DNA of 64,000 nt, from NCBI GenBank assembly GCA_038025085.1, contig CM076147.1:2981001-3045000 (forward strand), written 5' to 3'. Below the pieces are notes generated by a model. That model searched no databases, was not told where the DNA came from, and saw only the letters and a list, made by a program, of their open reading frames with translations. Positions 36,686 through 47,722 of the stretch are shown here, one piece after another (position 1 is the first letter of the stretch; every line of letters starts with the position of its first letter). The position numbers and the translations under genes were made by a program. Source of the DNA: Tetragonia tetragonoides. Its lineage: Eukaryota; Streptophyta; Magnoliopsida; Caryophyllales; Aizoaceae.

Positions 36686-37306
36686 TTGGCAATGGGGCGG
36701 GACGGTAGTGGATATAGGTAGATTCATCTCTATACCCACCTGGATATTTTGATTCCGCCACCCGCCCCATCCCAACCACGGGTTGGAGATACCAAATCCA
36801 CCTCCGTCCCACTTACCCGGCGGGTATCCACCTCCGCTCGATTTATTAAGAGGGTATCCATATCAGCTTTATAGCCGTCCGAAAAGAAACGAAATCCACA
36901 TCTGGATCTACCTCAAATTTACCCTAAGATAAATTGCAAGGAAAAATTTGAGCTTTTTGAAAAGCAATAGCAGTAGGCAATTTTATATATTTGGTAAAAT
37001 AAGATTTTATATTTTACATTTTTTATTTTTATGTGGGTATGAGGCGGGGCAGATGGGTATGAGGCGGGACGGATAAACAGGTATAAGGTGGGGCGGGGCG
37101 GAGAAGCGGGTATAAGGTGGGGCGGGCTCCGACGGGTATCCACTGGGGGAAGAAGGCAAACCACCCCCGCCCCATCCCTGCGGCGGTTCTGCTTTATCAA
37201 AATCATCTCCGCCCCATCCCCACCTAGCGCTCCCCCATCCCCGCCCCAACTAGATCGAGCGGATGCGGGGTGGTATCCACCTGTACCCGCCCCACTACCA
37301 TCCCTA
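36686..37306. mobile_element. Probable hAT-like MITE, GGGTATCC-rich
   Basis: The left end gttggcaatggggcgggacg and the right end acccgccccactaccatccc then tag are inverted relatives of the TAGGGATGGCAATGG termini at 42587. The interior is full of gggtatccacc / ggtgggtataagg repeats on both strands. The left terminus has drifted and no certain 8-bp duplication remains. Confidence 0.6.
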
Positions 37307-37791
37307 GTGTAAGGGTCACGTGATGAAGCTTGTAATTTAAAAGAGCAAAAACGAAAACGCCAAAAACGAAAACGGCCATAATCGCCCAAATTAAGCAAAA
37401 GTGTTCTTCCCCAATTCAATTTCATCCCCAAACCCACAAAAAATATCAGTTCCTCCCCAAATCAACTTCATCCCGGAACCCCCAAATTAAAAATCATCCC
37501 TAATTTCGAACCCGAAATTGTTAGAAGCCCAAAAATTGGCAACGGCTTACTAGAACGTAAATTCCATATTATTTCTCGATCCGGAAAGAGTGAGTGAACT
37601 CCATCCCCAAATGAAAATCGATTCCAAATTTGTTACATCACGTACAAACTTTGAACCCGCCAAAAAGACCCCAAAATCCCATGTACAAAGTTTGAACCAT
37701 CATTATCTTTGTCGATCCCCAAATTTCAGTTGTGATGTACTAATTTCAGTGAAAAGGAGAACCCAAAATTTGGTGAAAATGTGGGTAGTTC

Positions 37792-38354
37792 TAGGGGTGT
37801 TCATGGTAGGTTAACTGAACCGAAAGGTTCACTCGGTTCGGTTAACCGATATTTCGATTCGCCAATTTTGTGAACCGTAACCGTAACCGAAAATACAAGT
37901 TAACCGACTTTCGGTTAACCGATTTTTTCGGTTCGGTTATAAGGTTAACCGAAAATCGTACTTATATGATTTTTATAGTATAATTAGCTACTTTTAAACA
38001 TATTTAAAAAAAAATAGAAGCTAAATTTACAATTTAGATTCGATAAGACATAGTCAAAATAATAAAGTGATATAAAAAGTATGAATTCTTAGTTATTAAA
38101 CATTACATACCAACTTTATATTTAAAGTTTATATAAAAATATAATAAAATATTAATAAAAAAGCTAAAAAAATAATTTTCAGTTTTTCGGTTAACCGAAA
38201 TTTCCAAAATCGTGAACCTAAACCGAACCGAGAAACCGAAAAAATATTCGGTTCGGTTAACCAAACCGCTTTAAACGAAACAATAGGTTCGGTTAACCGA
38301 TTTTTTGATTTTACGGTTCGGTTTTTCGGTTACGGTTTTTTTTTGACACCCCTA
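37792..38354. mobile_element. 563-bp hAT-type MITE with near-perfect 8-bp target duplication
   Basis: The ends TAGGGGTGTTCATGG and TTTTTGACACCCCTA are inverted. Flanks are GGTAGTTC (37784-37791) and GGTAGTCC (38355-38362), 7 of 8 alike. The interior consists of ggttaaccgaa palindromic repeats. It interrupts DNA upstream of the Mutator-like transposase. Confidence 0.88.
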
Positions 38355-38539
38355 GGTAGTCCATCATTCCTTGGTGAATGTTAAAGTGTAGGAAGCAAAT
38401 TACACACTGGAGTCGAAAATGACGAACCGTAAGGATATGGGAGGATGTGGAGGAAAGCAATATTGACGATTTGAGAAGAGAATTTAATTGCATTGCTGAA
38501 GGTAATGAAATTGTTACCTGTACAAGATAATTCCATATT

Positions 38540-39165
38540 GTTTTTTGTTTATATGTGGTTCGATTGTTGTGTTTATGTATGTTTTGTGTTTGGGTTTATT
38601 ATTTTCAGTTTATTTTGTTTTCTGTTTTGTTTGATTGTTGTATCTATGTTTTTTGTCTGGGTTTATTGTTTTCAGTTTAAATTTGTTTTCTGTTTGGTTT
38701 GATAGTTCTGTTAATCTTTGTTTTGGGTCTAGGTATATTAATTTCTGTTTATATTGGTTTTATGTTTGTTTTTATTGTCCTGTTTATAATTTATTTGTAT
38801 TTGGTATGATAGTTGTGTTTATCTTTGTTTTGGGTCTGTGGTTATTGTTTTCTGTTTATATTGGTTTTCTGTTTGGTTTGATTGTTCTGTTTATATTTGT
38901 TTTCTGTTTGGTTTGAAAGTTCTGTTTATCTTTCTTTTGTGTCTGGGTTTATTGTATTCTGTTTGGTTTGATTGTTTTGTTTATATTTGTTTTGTGTTTG
39001 GTTTGATAGTTTTGTTTATCTTTGTTTTGTGTTTGGGTTTATTGTTTACTGTTTTTGTTGGTTATCTGATTGGTTTGATTGTTCTGTTTTTCTTTGTCTT
39101 ATGTCTGGTTTGATAATACTGTTTATCTTTGTTTTGGGTCTGGGTTTATTGTTATTAATCAATAA
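38540..39165. repeat. Degenerate GTTTGGTTTGATTGTTCTGTTTAT tandem repeat, T/G-rich
   Basis: Units of roughly 50-60 bp built from tttggtttgattgttctgtt and tatctttgttttgtgtctg run for about 600 bp. They end shortly before the acceptor of the transposase exon at 39244. This looks like the first intron of the transposase gene, opened by a donor near 38501. Phe-rich frames over it are artefacts. Confidence 0.8.
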
Positions 39166-39243
39166 GTAATGAGTCGTATTGATTTGAAATTATGTATGCT
39201 TAGTTTGTTAATCAAGATAAAAGAATTAGAGCCATTTTCTTAG

Positions 39244-42200
39244 GAGTTATCTGATGATGAGAATTTACGCGAACAAAGTGAAGTGGAAGAAGTAGATGGG
39301 AATGACAGTGATAGTGATAGGGGGGAAGAAGTAAATTGTGATAGTGAGTTGGCCTTGGGAAATGATGTAGAGGACTGTGATGTAGGGAATATAGCAGGAG
39401 ATGTGGAGGAGGTAGCTGGTGCTGGTGGTGATGTTGTAGCACCACCAGTTGTGGGAGACATATATGAAACATTGGAGGAAGTTATGTTTATGTTGCAAAA
39501 ATATGGTAGAAACTTAGGTTTTGCTTTTGTTAAATTTTGTAACAACAAAGATAAACATGGAGAATTTAAGTATCAATTTTATGCTTGTCATAGAGCGGGG
39601 AAAAGGCCAAATAAGAAAGGGCCTTCAGAGAGGCGGAGGGCAACAGCTCGTAGTGACTGTGGTGTAAGGGTTGGTTGTAGTCGCCAGAAATGTTGTAGAT
39701 GGAAGGTTTTAAGTGTGAAATTGGAGCACAATCATGAAATGTCTCCTAGTAAAAGTAGGAGAATCAAACAATTTAGGAGTGTCCGTCCTGTTGCTAGTAG
39801 GTTGGAGTATTTAGAGGAATCTGGTGTTCCTATAAGTAAATGCGTGAGATCTACAACAAGTCAAGTAGGTGGGCCTGGACATATGCCATGTACTACTAGG
39901 GATGCTAGGAACCATTTGGATAAGATTAGGAGGAAGAGGTTGGAAGGTGGAGATGCAAATGCTTTGTTCCAATTATTATTGAAAATGCAAAAGTTGAATC
40001 ATGGTTTTATTTTTGACATTGATAGTGATGATGAAGGGCGTTTGAGGAACGTGTTTTGGATTGATCCAAGAAGTATTGGGGCATACAAGGAGTTAAATGA
40101 TGTAATTACATTTGACACAACCTATTTGGTTAATAAGTACCAAATGCCATTTGCACCTTTTATTGGGGTGAACCATCACGGACAATCTATTTTGCTTGGA
40201 TGTGCTTTGATATGTTTGAAAACTGTCAGTACATTTACATGGTTGTTTAAGAATTGGTTGGCAGTAATGGGTGGTGTAGCTCCTGGAGCTGTGATAACTG
40301 ATCAGTGCGTGAGTATTCGTCAAGTGATTAGTGATGTGTTTCCGTCATCTAGGCATAGGTTTTGTTTATGGCACATTTTGGTGAAGTTTCCTGTGAAGTT
40401 TCAGTCATATAGGCGATATAATGCTTTGTTGAAAGAGTTTTATGCAGTTTTTTATGACACATTTATCGTTCGTGAGTTTGAGATGAAGTGGTCTGCAATC
40501 ATTATAGAATTTGATTTGCGAAGAAGGGGTGAGCTATGAGATTGGATGAAGAGTTTGTATAAGTGGAGGCATAAATGGGTCCTTGTATGTGTGAATGATC
40601 AGTTTTGGTTGGGAATGTCCTCAAGTCAGCGTAGTGAGTCAATGCATGCGTATTTCAAAACCTGTGTGCATAAGAAAACGGGTTTGAAAGTATTTGTTGA
40701 AAATTATGAGAATGCACTTACTGATAAGATTGATGCGGAAGAAAGTGCTGATGCGGATAATATGCATGGAAGCATTCCCATGAGATTTACACTTGCTATT
40801 GAGGAGACTTTTCAAAAGGCATACACCCATAACATATATCACAAGGTGCAAGACGAGTTAGAGGCGATGTTTTATCTAGATATTGATGAGGTTTGTAGAA
40901 GTGGGGATGAAGTAGTGTACAAAGTTGTGGAGGTGACAAAAATGAAAAATGGCAGTACAAGCACTAGGGACTTTGAAGTTATTTATGTATGTTCATCCGG
41001 AGAAGTAAATTGCATTTGTAAGATGTGGTTGTGGAAATGTTTGTTATGTAAACATGCCATGAAAGTGTTACAGAAACGGCGTGTTGTTGTGTTGCCTGAA
41101 AGGTACATATCACGTAGATGGAGGAGGTATATAGATAGACCGCATAGCAAGGTGAAGTTGATTGGAGTAGGCGGGAAGTGGAGTGAAGAGAGGGAGAGAC
41201 AATGAAGGTTGGAGTCAGAGTTTTATTCTGTTGCTAACCGTGCAATAGAGACAGAAGAAAAGTGTGTATATTTTGAAGGTGTTTTGAAGAATTTTGGTGA
41301 GATATTTGAGGATGGGACATGGGAGGACAATGTCACTGATAGTGAGGGGGAGGAAACAGATGGAGGTAGAAGGTATGAAGATCCGTTGGTTGTCAGTTTA
41401 AGGGGTAGGACGGTACGAAGGAATAAGACATTAGGGGAAGTTATGTGGAGGAAGGATAGTAGAGGTGGAGGTAGGGAAAGAGGTGGAGGTAGAGAAAGAG
41501 GTGGATGCCGGAAAAGAGGTCGAGGTAGGGATAGAGGTCGAGGCAGGAATGGAGCTGGAGGTGGAGGTAGAGGTAGAGGTAGAGGTAGAGGTAGAGCAAC
41601 AGGCGACTTTGGGAGAGGGAGAGGTAGTGTGGAGAGTGATACTGAAAATGAAGAAGAAGATGGTAGTCTGAGTCTGACTGTTAGAAGAAGGACGTGACAA
41701 CGTGGAATTAAAAGTGATGCGGGGTTACATTTGGTTAGTAACTTTTTTTTTATGCAAATAGGTATTAAATAAGAAGTTGAAACTATTAGTTATTTATGTA
41801 TGCTAAAATATTTTATTTTGATTTGAATAGGGTGATGAAGGAGGATCCCCGATGGACCCAAGGACACCATTACACGATACTGGTCCTGGTACACCTCCTT
41901 TATCTTTGCAAGGAAGCAATTCGATGATGCAGGTAGTTGTATTTATTAAGGAAAAAATTGTGCCTTGTTTTAATGAAAGTGAGTTTCAATATTGAGCATA
42001 ATTGGTGGTAATGCAGGCGCAATTTTATTCCCCTGGCAATGAACATATGTATCAACATCCTTATGTGTTCTACTCACCTGGAGGAATGAGTCATGCGTCA
42101 CCCATGCTGATGCAAATGGTAGCTAGTTAATAAGATATAATTGTAAAGAGTTGAAAAATTAAATGAACCTGATATATTCATTTTGTTTTTGAAGGGCATG

Positions 42201-42314
42201 ATCCCACCAAACAGAGAAATGGGTACGCTGTTACGGGGAATGGTGCCTCCAGCTCCTCCCTTCCCCTCTTTGTTTCCCGTGCCTCCTAATATTGACCAGC
42301 AAAGTGGATTATGA
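39244..42314 (+). pseudogene. FAR1-type Mutator-like (MULE) transposase gene with three in-frame TGA codons
   Basis: Exons 39244-41733, 41831-41932, 42017-42118 and 42195-42314 join in one frame. An acidic N-terminus is followed by a FAR1-type zinc-binding domain (GFAFVKFCNNKDKHGEFKYQ, then C..C and HNH) and the MULE core. Catalytic-type acidic residues survive: Asp in VITFDTTYLV (40114-40116), Asp in AVITDQ (40300-40302), Glu in SQRSESM (40636-40638). A SWIM zinc finger (CICK..CLLCKHAMKVL) and an Arg/Gly-rich tail follow. TGA stands at 40537-40539, 41203-41205 and 41695-41697; the frame continues through each without shift. The last three exons are Pro/Met-rich (FYSPGG, VPPAPPFPSLFPVPP). It is either a recently silenced copy decayed by C-to-T changes or, less likely, a readthrough gene. 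An upstream exon is likely but uncertain. Confidence 0.88.
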
Positions 42315-42586
42315 AAATGTTAGTATATTCAAAATTTGGTTGTTTCTATTGGGTAAGGTTTGTTCATCCACCCAAATTTTTTTTATTGTTTTAAGAATAG
42401 GACTTGTGTTGAGTAACTGGATTGTTGTAAAATTTAGTTAGCAGTTATTTTTGGAAAATTGTGGTATTGTTCGATTTGTTGCAGCCTAATTTATTGGGGC
42501 TGTGGTGCTGTTGGTTGTTGGACATTCGTTGTGGTGTTGTTAAATTATTGTGCCATTGGTTGTTGGACATTTTATGGGGTGTTGTT
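42315..42586 (+). other. 3' flank of the transposase gene
   Basis: T/G-rich DNA with ttgttggacatt repeated (about 42515, 42560). No gene. Confidence 0.4.
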
Positions 42587-43163
42587 TAGGGATGGCAATG
42601 GGTATCCACCCGATGAACATCTACCCGCCCATATCCATTTCGGATGGATATGGATTATCATAAGTGGATGAATAATGGATATGGGTTAGATATGGATGTT
42701 TATTGGATTGGATATGGATGATAATTTATCATCCATTTACCACCCGTTTATCACCCGCTCACCCGAAATCGTATTTATGTTTATATTTAATTTTTATTTT
42801 TACTTTTACTTTTACTTTTACTTTATTATTGTTTTCTTAACATTTGATATATATTTTTACTTGTTTTTTATTTGAATAACTATATTTATTAGGTTAAGTA
42901 CTTAAGTATATTTATAATGATTTTCGAATTCATTTCTAAGTTGATTTTTTTTTTTGCCTTGAATGTGTATACTTTTCCTTAACGAAAATGTGAATTCGAT
43001 ATCCAGTGGACATCCATTTATGGGCCATATCCATGGATATCTAAATGGATGGATGAAATTGAGGTAAATGGATATGGATATAGATATGGATGGAGCACAA
43101 ATAAATGGATATGGATATGGATATAGCTCCACCCGCTCCATATCCGATCCATTGCCATCCCTA
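42587..43163. mobile_element. 577-bp hAT-type MITE with perfect 8-bp target duplication
   Basis: The ends TAGGGATGGCAATGGGTAT and GGATCGG..-type inverse ending CCATTGCCATCCCTA are inverted repeats. GTGTTGTT flanks both sides (42579-42586, 43164-43171). The interior is ggatatggat / atccatatcc repeats. It is the reference copy for the related ends at 12228, 16428 and 36686. Confidence 0.94.
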
Positions 43164-43880
43164 GTGTTGTTTGTGGGTGTATGAGAAGGTTGTGGTTGAT
43201 GTCTGTGAAAGTTTGATAGAGTTGAAGCTAAACAAGGTCTGTCAGTAATGGTATGTGATGTTGCGTTTGATCTGTTTAGTTTACTTTTCTTTAACTATGA
43301 GGCATTAGTATGTAGTTAGGATTTGCAGGTTGGTTGTGAGGAGCTATTGGCGTTAGTATGTAGCTAGCAATTTGGAGTTTGGCTTTAGTTTAGTTTAATT
43401 TTCTCTTATATGTTTTGTTTAGTTATTTTGATATGTTTTGTTTAGTTTCTTTGATATGTTAATGTTAGTTGTTTTTGATCTGTTTGTTTAGATGTCTTTC
43501 GTATGTTTTGTTGAATTTTTTTTAACTGTCAGTAATGGTATGTAATGTTGCGTTTCTGGTCTTGGGATGCTGGGTTTTGAAGTTGTGTTCGCAGAAAGTT
43601 GGCTTATTGGTTTATCGGGGTTAGGTGCTATTAGAGGGTCATATTGGCGTTCATGGCCTGTTATAGCTGGCGTTTATGGCCTGTTAGAGGCGTGTATTAG
43701 AGTTAGTGACCCCAAGCATAGGAAGATGTTGATTAATGGTGACTTGGGTCATATTGTTCTAGTTAATGGGTCATATTGGTGTTAGTGAGCCCAACAATGA
43801 ATATTTGTGCTTTGGGTCATTTGTGTGTACTGTCCCAATAAAAATCACTAAAGAACTGACATGAAGTTGTATAATTTATG
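43164..43880. other. T/G-rich intergenic DNA
   Basis: Repeats of tatgttttgtttagtt (43400-43510) and ggtcatattggygtt (about 43636, 43746, 43768) are visible. No gene is recognised. Confidence 0.45.
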
Positions 43881-43887
43881 GGCTTTT

Positions 43888-44015
43888 AAAGCTTGGTAGT
43901 TTGAGGTTGAGCCCATTGGCCTAGGCTATTTAAAGGAGGTAGTTAGAGGTTCAGCCCATTGTCCTAGGCTATTTAAAGCAGGTAGTTAGAGGTTCATCCC
44001 GTTGTCCTATATAAG
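43888..44015 (+). promoter_or_regulatory. Promoter region of the B3-domain gene: triple ~47-bp repeat and TATA box
   Basis: The unit gaggtt(g/c)agcccattg(g/t) plus cctaggctatttaaag is repeated twice and a third, diverged unit has cctatataagg, giving TATATAAG at 44008-44015. A short leader exon ends at 44078 (gatcag/gtaacc), and the next exon begins at 44173, eight bases before the ATG. Confidence 0.5.
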
Positions 44016-44180
44016 GTTAGTCATGCCATTATACTCTAAGCCTATTAGAAGTCCATCACGTTGAACATTAGTGATCAGGTAACCGAAGCTCCTTTAATCA
44101 ACATTTTCTTTTGCTTGTTTTTTATCTGTTTTTAATTTGTTTGGCTATAATGATTTGAATATTTGACTGTAGGAATAAAG

Positions 44181-44678
44181 ATGTTGCCAATATTGGATAT
44201 GTTTTTTAGAATGTGGAGTGATGCAAGTTTTGAGCAAGTAATGGTATGTATGGAAACTTATTAAAAATAGGTGGATTGTAAAGAAAAAGAACTTAACCAG
44301 ATTTATGTCATTTTTCAGGAGATTCCAACTACTTTCATCTATAGAAACACTTTCTCCAACGATTGCATACTTAGAGGACCAACCGGGCATACATGAAAAG
44401 TGAAGATAAACGAGGAAGGAGGCAAATTTTATTTCCAACATGGGTGGGAGAAATTTGTAAGGGGTCATCAGATTAAGTTGGGAGAAACAATTTTCTTTTC
44501 ATACTTTGGGGATTCAGTATTTGGCATTGATATATGTGGTGCAAATAAATGTTCTAGATCAGATTTCAACATCGGTCATGAAACAGATCCTGAAACTGAA
44601 TCATCTTCTGTGTTAACCTTGGAGAGCAAAGTCGGTGAATTGGGCGTAGACTTTGATGGAGATTCGGCAACTAGTTAA
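44181..44678 (+). pseudogene. B3 DNA-binding domain gene (REM-like) with in-frame TGA
   Basis: Exons 44181-44243 and 44319-44678 join in frame. The protein starts MLPILDMFFRMWSDASFEQV and continues as a plant B3 domain: IPTTFIYRNTF, then GGKFYFQHGWEKFVRGHQ, then LGETIFFSYFGDSVFGIDIC. B3 domains bind DNA in plant transcription factors. A TGA at 44394-44396 lies where B3 proteins usually have Trp (sequence GHT-stop-KVKINEEG). After the domain comes a short acidic tail. Total would be about 140 residues, single domain. It sits between the transposase and the GRF gene. The TGA is again a single-base change from TGG, as in the transposase. Confidence 0.82.
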
Positions 44679-45005
44679 ATGTACGGAGGTGGATAATTAA
44701 CATGCCACCCTCATTGGATAAATAACTAGAGTAGAGAAATGATGTAATGGCGAGTAATATTTTGAGCATTAGGAATTGGAGTATCCTAAATGTAGGCAGG
44801 TCTTACTGCACGTTTTTAAGGTAGTATTATAAAGGTTCTTGAATTGCTGTGGTATTTATTTTGTCAGTACTGCATTGTGGTCTCTATTTGCACATTTGTT
44901 AATTTAATAGAACCTGCAGCTTAGATGTAAAAAGCATAGAAACAAAGGTATGATTGAAACATTAATAAGTAGTCTAGAGTCGGCGTTTGAAATTACAAAC
45001 CAAAA

Positions 45006-45598
45006 TTAAAGTACATAAAAAACGTTTACAATTGCCTGATTATCCAGGTTGCAATTGAGAAGGCCACAAAGTAGAAGGGAACCGCAAGAAAGTATGCACA
45101 CCCAGATGAACGGTGTTGTAGCACAGGACGATGAACTTCGTTCTTCATAGATGGCATCTGGACATGCAATTCCTGTAATTTCATCTTCATTCAAAGTAGC
45201 AATTTGTGCCTCCAAGTTTGAAATTTGTTCATAACCTGCAACTAGTTCTTGGGCGATTTCGGGAAACAACTCTTCATACTTTGATCCAATGGCGTCCTTT
45301 AAATCCTCTTCCAAGAGAAACTGATAACAATTGTCTATCTAAAATTGAAAGGAGACCAAAGAGAAACTATAAATGGGAAGGAAACCTTAGAAAAAAAAAA
45401 CGAATTAAAATAACTTAAAAGAGAAACTGGGAAGGAAACGTAAAAAAATGGAATTCAAAAAGAGGAGAGAAGAAGTACCTTCCAAGTTGGACAACCATAG
45501 AAATTCTTCCCTTTATTTTCCCCTACTTTGTGCACAGTTTGGAAGACGGAGTGAAGAGGCGGCGAATGGTTGCATAAAATGGTGCCGTCAAGTTTCAT
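45006..45598 (-). CDS. Small GRF-type zinc-finger-like protein with C-terminal membrane segment
   Basis: Exon 1 is 45598-45479 and exon 2 is 45320-45006, joined in phase 0 with GT/AG borders; about 144 residues. The N-terminus MKLDGTILCNHSPPLHSVFQ then GKNFYGCPTWK resembles a GRF zinc finger (Cys...N.GR.FY.CP), though the final Cys is not evident. A coiled-coil-like segment (YEQISNLEAQIATLNE) follows, and near the C-terminus a hydrophobic stretch (FIWVCILSCGSLLLCGLL) suggests a membrane anchor. Small GRF proteins with this layout are frequent beside plant transposon genes. It points toward the B3 gene (convergent). No lesion is seen within the two exons. Function unknown. Confidence 0.6.
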
Positions 45599-45599
45599 T

Positions 45600-45985
45600 T
45601 TGATAACATTTTTTTTTTTTTTTCTGTGGATTGGAGGGTGTGCTAGATGATGATTTAGACATAGATTTGGTTTTTTTCGGAGTCATGACCGACATTCCAG
45701 TAAGAACAATGGTAGCTGGGTTCGTATTTGGAGAGGAAGAAGGGAAAAAAGGAGTAAGGTGCGTGGGGACTGGTTGTATAGTCAAACTATAATTATGGAG
45801 AAAATTAAAACCACTATATATTGGCGTACATAAAAAATAAAAAATAAAAAATAAAAAAAAGAATTGGAAAACTAATTGACAAATTGGTTATCAAAAAATT
45901 TGAAGTAAATGAATTGCAAAATTTATATTTGTTATTGTCATTTTATCGACATAATTAGTTCAAATTGGTCATAATTAAGTTAATT
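45600..45985. other. Upstream DNA of the GRF-type gene
   Basis: T-run at 45606-45620, A-rich repeats (aaaataaaaaataaaaaata at about 45832). No further feature. Confidence 0.4.
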
Positions 45986-47640
45986 AAATTAGACGTGTCC
46001 GGATTAGTTTAGAGCTGGTGGGTCAGAAAATGAGAGTAATGACTCTAAACATTAGTAATATCTTAGAGGAGCAAATATGATAAAACAAAGAGAGCTGCTC
46101 GGTCAGAAAACGAAAGTAATGACTCTAAACATTAGTAATAGTTTAGAGGAGCAAATATGCTAAAACATAGACATACACTTTATACGTATTACCATTGTTT
46201 ATGATAAATATCGATAAAAACGAATTTCTATAGTGGTTTAGACGTGTCCGGGTTTGTTTAGAGCTGGTCGGTCTGAAAACGAGAGTAATGACTCTAAACA
46301 TTAGTAATAGCTTAGAGGAGCAAATATGCTAAAACAAAGACATACACTTTGACGTATTACTATTGCTTATGATAAAAATCGATAGGAACAAATTTCTATA
46401 GTGATTTAGACGTGTCCGGGTTTGTTTAGAGCTGCTCGGTCAGAAAACGAGAGTAATGACACTAAATATTAGTAATAGCTTAGAGGAGCAAATATGCTAA
46501 AAGACATACACTTTGTCCGTATTACTATTTTTTATGATAAAATCGATCATTCGTCCGGGTTTGTTTAGAGCTGATCGGTCAGAAAATAAGAGTAATGACT
46601 CTAAACATTAGTGATAGCTTAGAGGAGCAAATATGCTAAAACAAAGACATATAATTTGTACGTATTACTACTGTTTATGACAAAAATGGATAAGAACGAA
46701 TTTTTATAGTGGTTTAAATGTGTCCGGGTTTGTTTAGAGCTGGTCTGTTAGAAAACAAGAGTAATGACTCTAAACATTAGTAATAGCTTAGAGGAGCAAA
46801 TATGGTTAAACAAAGACATACACTTTGTACGTATTAGTATTGTTTATGATAAAAATCGATAAGAACGAATTTCTATAGTGGTTTAGACGTGTCCGGGTTT
46901 GTTTAGAGCTGGTAGATCAAAAAACGAGAGTAATGACCCTAAACATTAGTAATAGCTTAGAGGAGCAAATATGCTAAAACAAAGACATACACTTTGTATG
47001 TATTACTATTGTTTATGATAAAAATCAATAAGAACGAATTTCTATGGTAGTTTAGATGTGTTCGGATTTGTTTAGAGCTGCTCGGTCAAAAAAAGAGAGT
47101 AATGACTCTAAACATTAGTAATAGCTTAGAGGAGCAAATATGCTAAAACATTGACATAAAATTTGTATGTATTACTATTGTTTATGATAAAAATGGATAA
47201 AAACGAATTTCTATAGTGGTTTAGACGTGTCCGGGTTTGTTTAGAGCTGCTCGGTCAGAAAACGAGAGTAATGACTCTAAACATTAGTAACAGCTTAGAG
47301 GAGTAAATATGGTTAAACAAAGACATACACTTTGTACGTATTAGTATTGTTTATGATAAAAATCGATAAGAACGAATTTCTATAGTGGTTTAGATGTGTA
47401 CGGGTTTGTTTAGAGCTGTTCGGTCAGAAAACGAGAGTAATGACTCTAAACATTAGTAATAGCTTAGAGAGTAGAATATGCTAAAACAAAGACATACACT
47501 TTGTCCGTATTACTATTTTTTATGATAAAATCGATAATTTTATAGTGGTTTAAACGTGTCCGGATTTGTTTAGAGTTGCTCGATCAGAAAACGAGAGTAA
47601 TGACTCTAAACATTTGTATTAACTTTGAGGGTATAGAAAG
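45985..47640. repeat. Satellite-like tandem array, ~165-170-bp unit, about 11 copies
   Basis: Each unit holds gtttagacgtgtccgggttt, gtttagagctgctcggtcag, aaaacgagagtaatgactct, aaacattagtaatagcttag and aggagcaaatatgctaaaac. The agtaatgac core occurs near 46033, 46113, 46285, 46450, 46590, 46760, 46930, 47096, 47266, 47432 and 47595. Most spacings are 163-170 bp; two are shorter (80 and 140). Unit length is near the nucleosome repeat range. Copies are very similar, so the array is young or homogenised. Confidence 0.95.
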
Positions 47641-47722
47641 GGTTTAGGGTGAAGGGTATAAAAAGGGTTTAGGGTGAAGGATATACAAAGGGTAAAGGGT
47701 ATAAAAAGGATTTAGGGTGAAG
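47638..47722 (+). repeat. Telomere-like TTTAGGG-containing repeats
   Basis: The phrase aaagggtttagggtgaaggg recurs about three times with ataaaa spacers, directly at the edge of the satellite. TTTAGGG is the plant telomere unit, but here it is embedded in a degenerate ~27-bp unit (gggtttagggtgaagggtat). Confidence 0.8.

Noticed and set aside
37007..37437. Frames of 74-172 codons on both strands around 37.0-37.4 kb
   Set aside because: They lie in the GGGTATCC-rich MITE and change between strands without codon logic.
38493..39169. Phe/Val/Cys-rich frames resembling membrane proteins
   Set aside because: They come from a T/G-rich degenerate tandem repeat in a likely intron.
41431..41700. Ser/Thr-rich minus-strand frame opposite the transposase tail
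   Set aside because: It is the shadow of the Arg/Gly-coding GGTAGAGGTAGAGG repeat on the + strand.
45985..47640. CRISPR-like regular repeats
   Set aside because: Units are contiguous, have no unique spacers, and the genome is plant nuclear DNA; it is a satellite.
47638..47722. True chromosome end
   Set aside because: The telomere-like unit is degenerate and unique sequence with genes continues on both sides.
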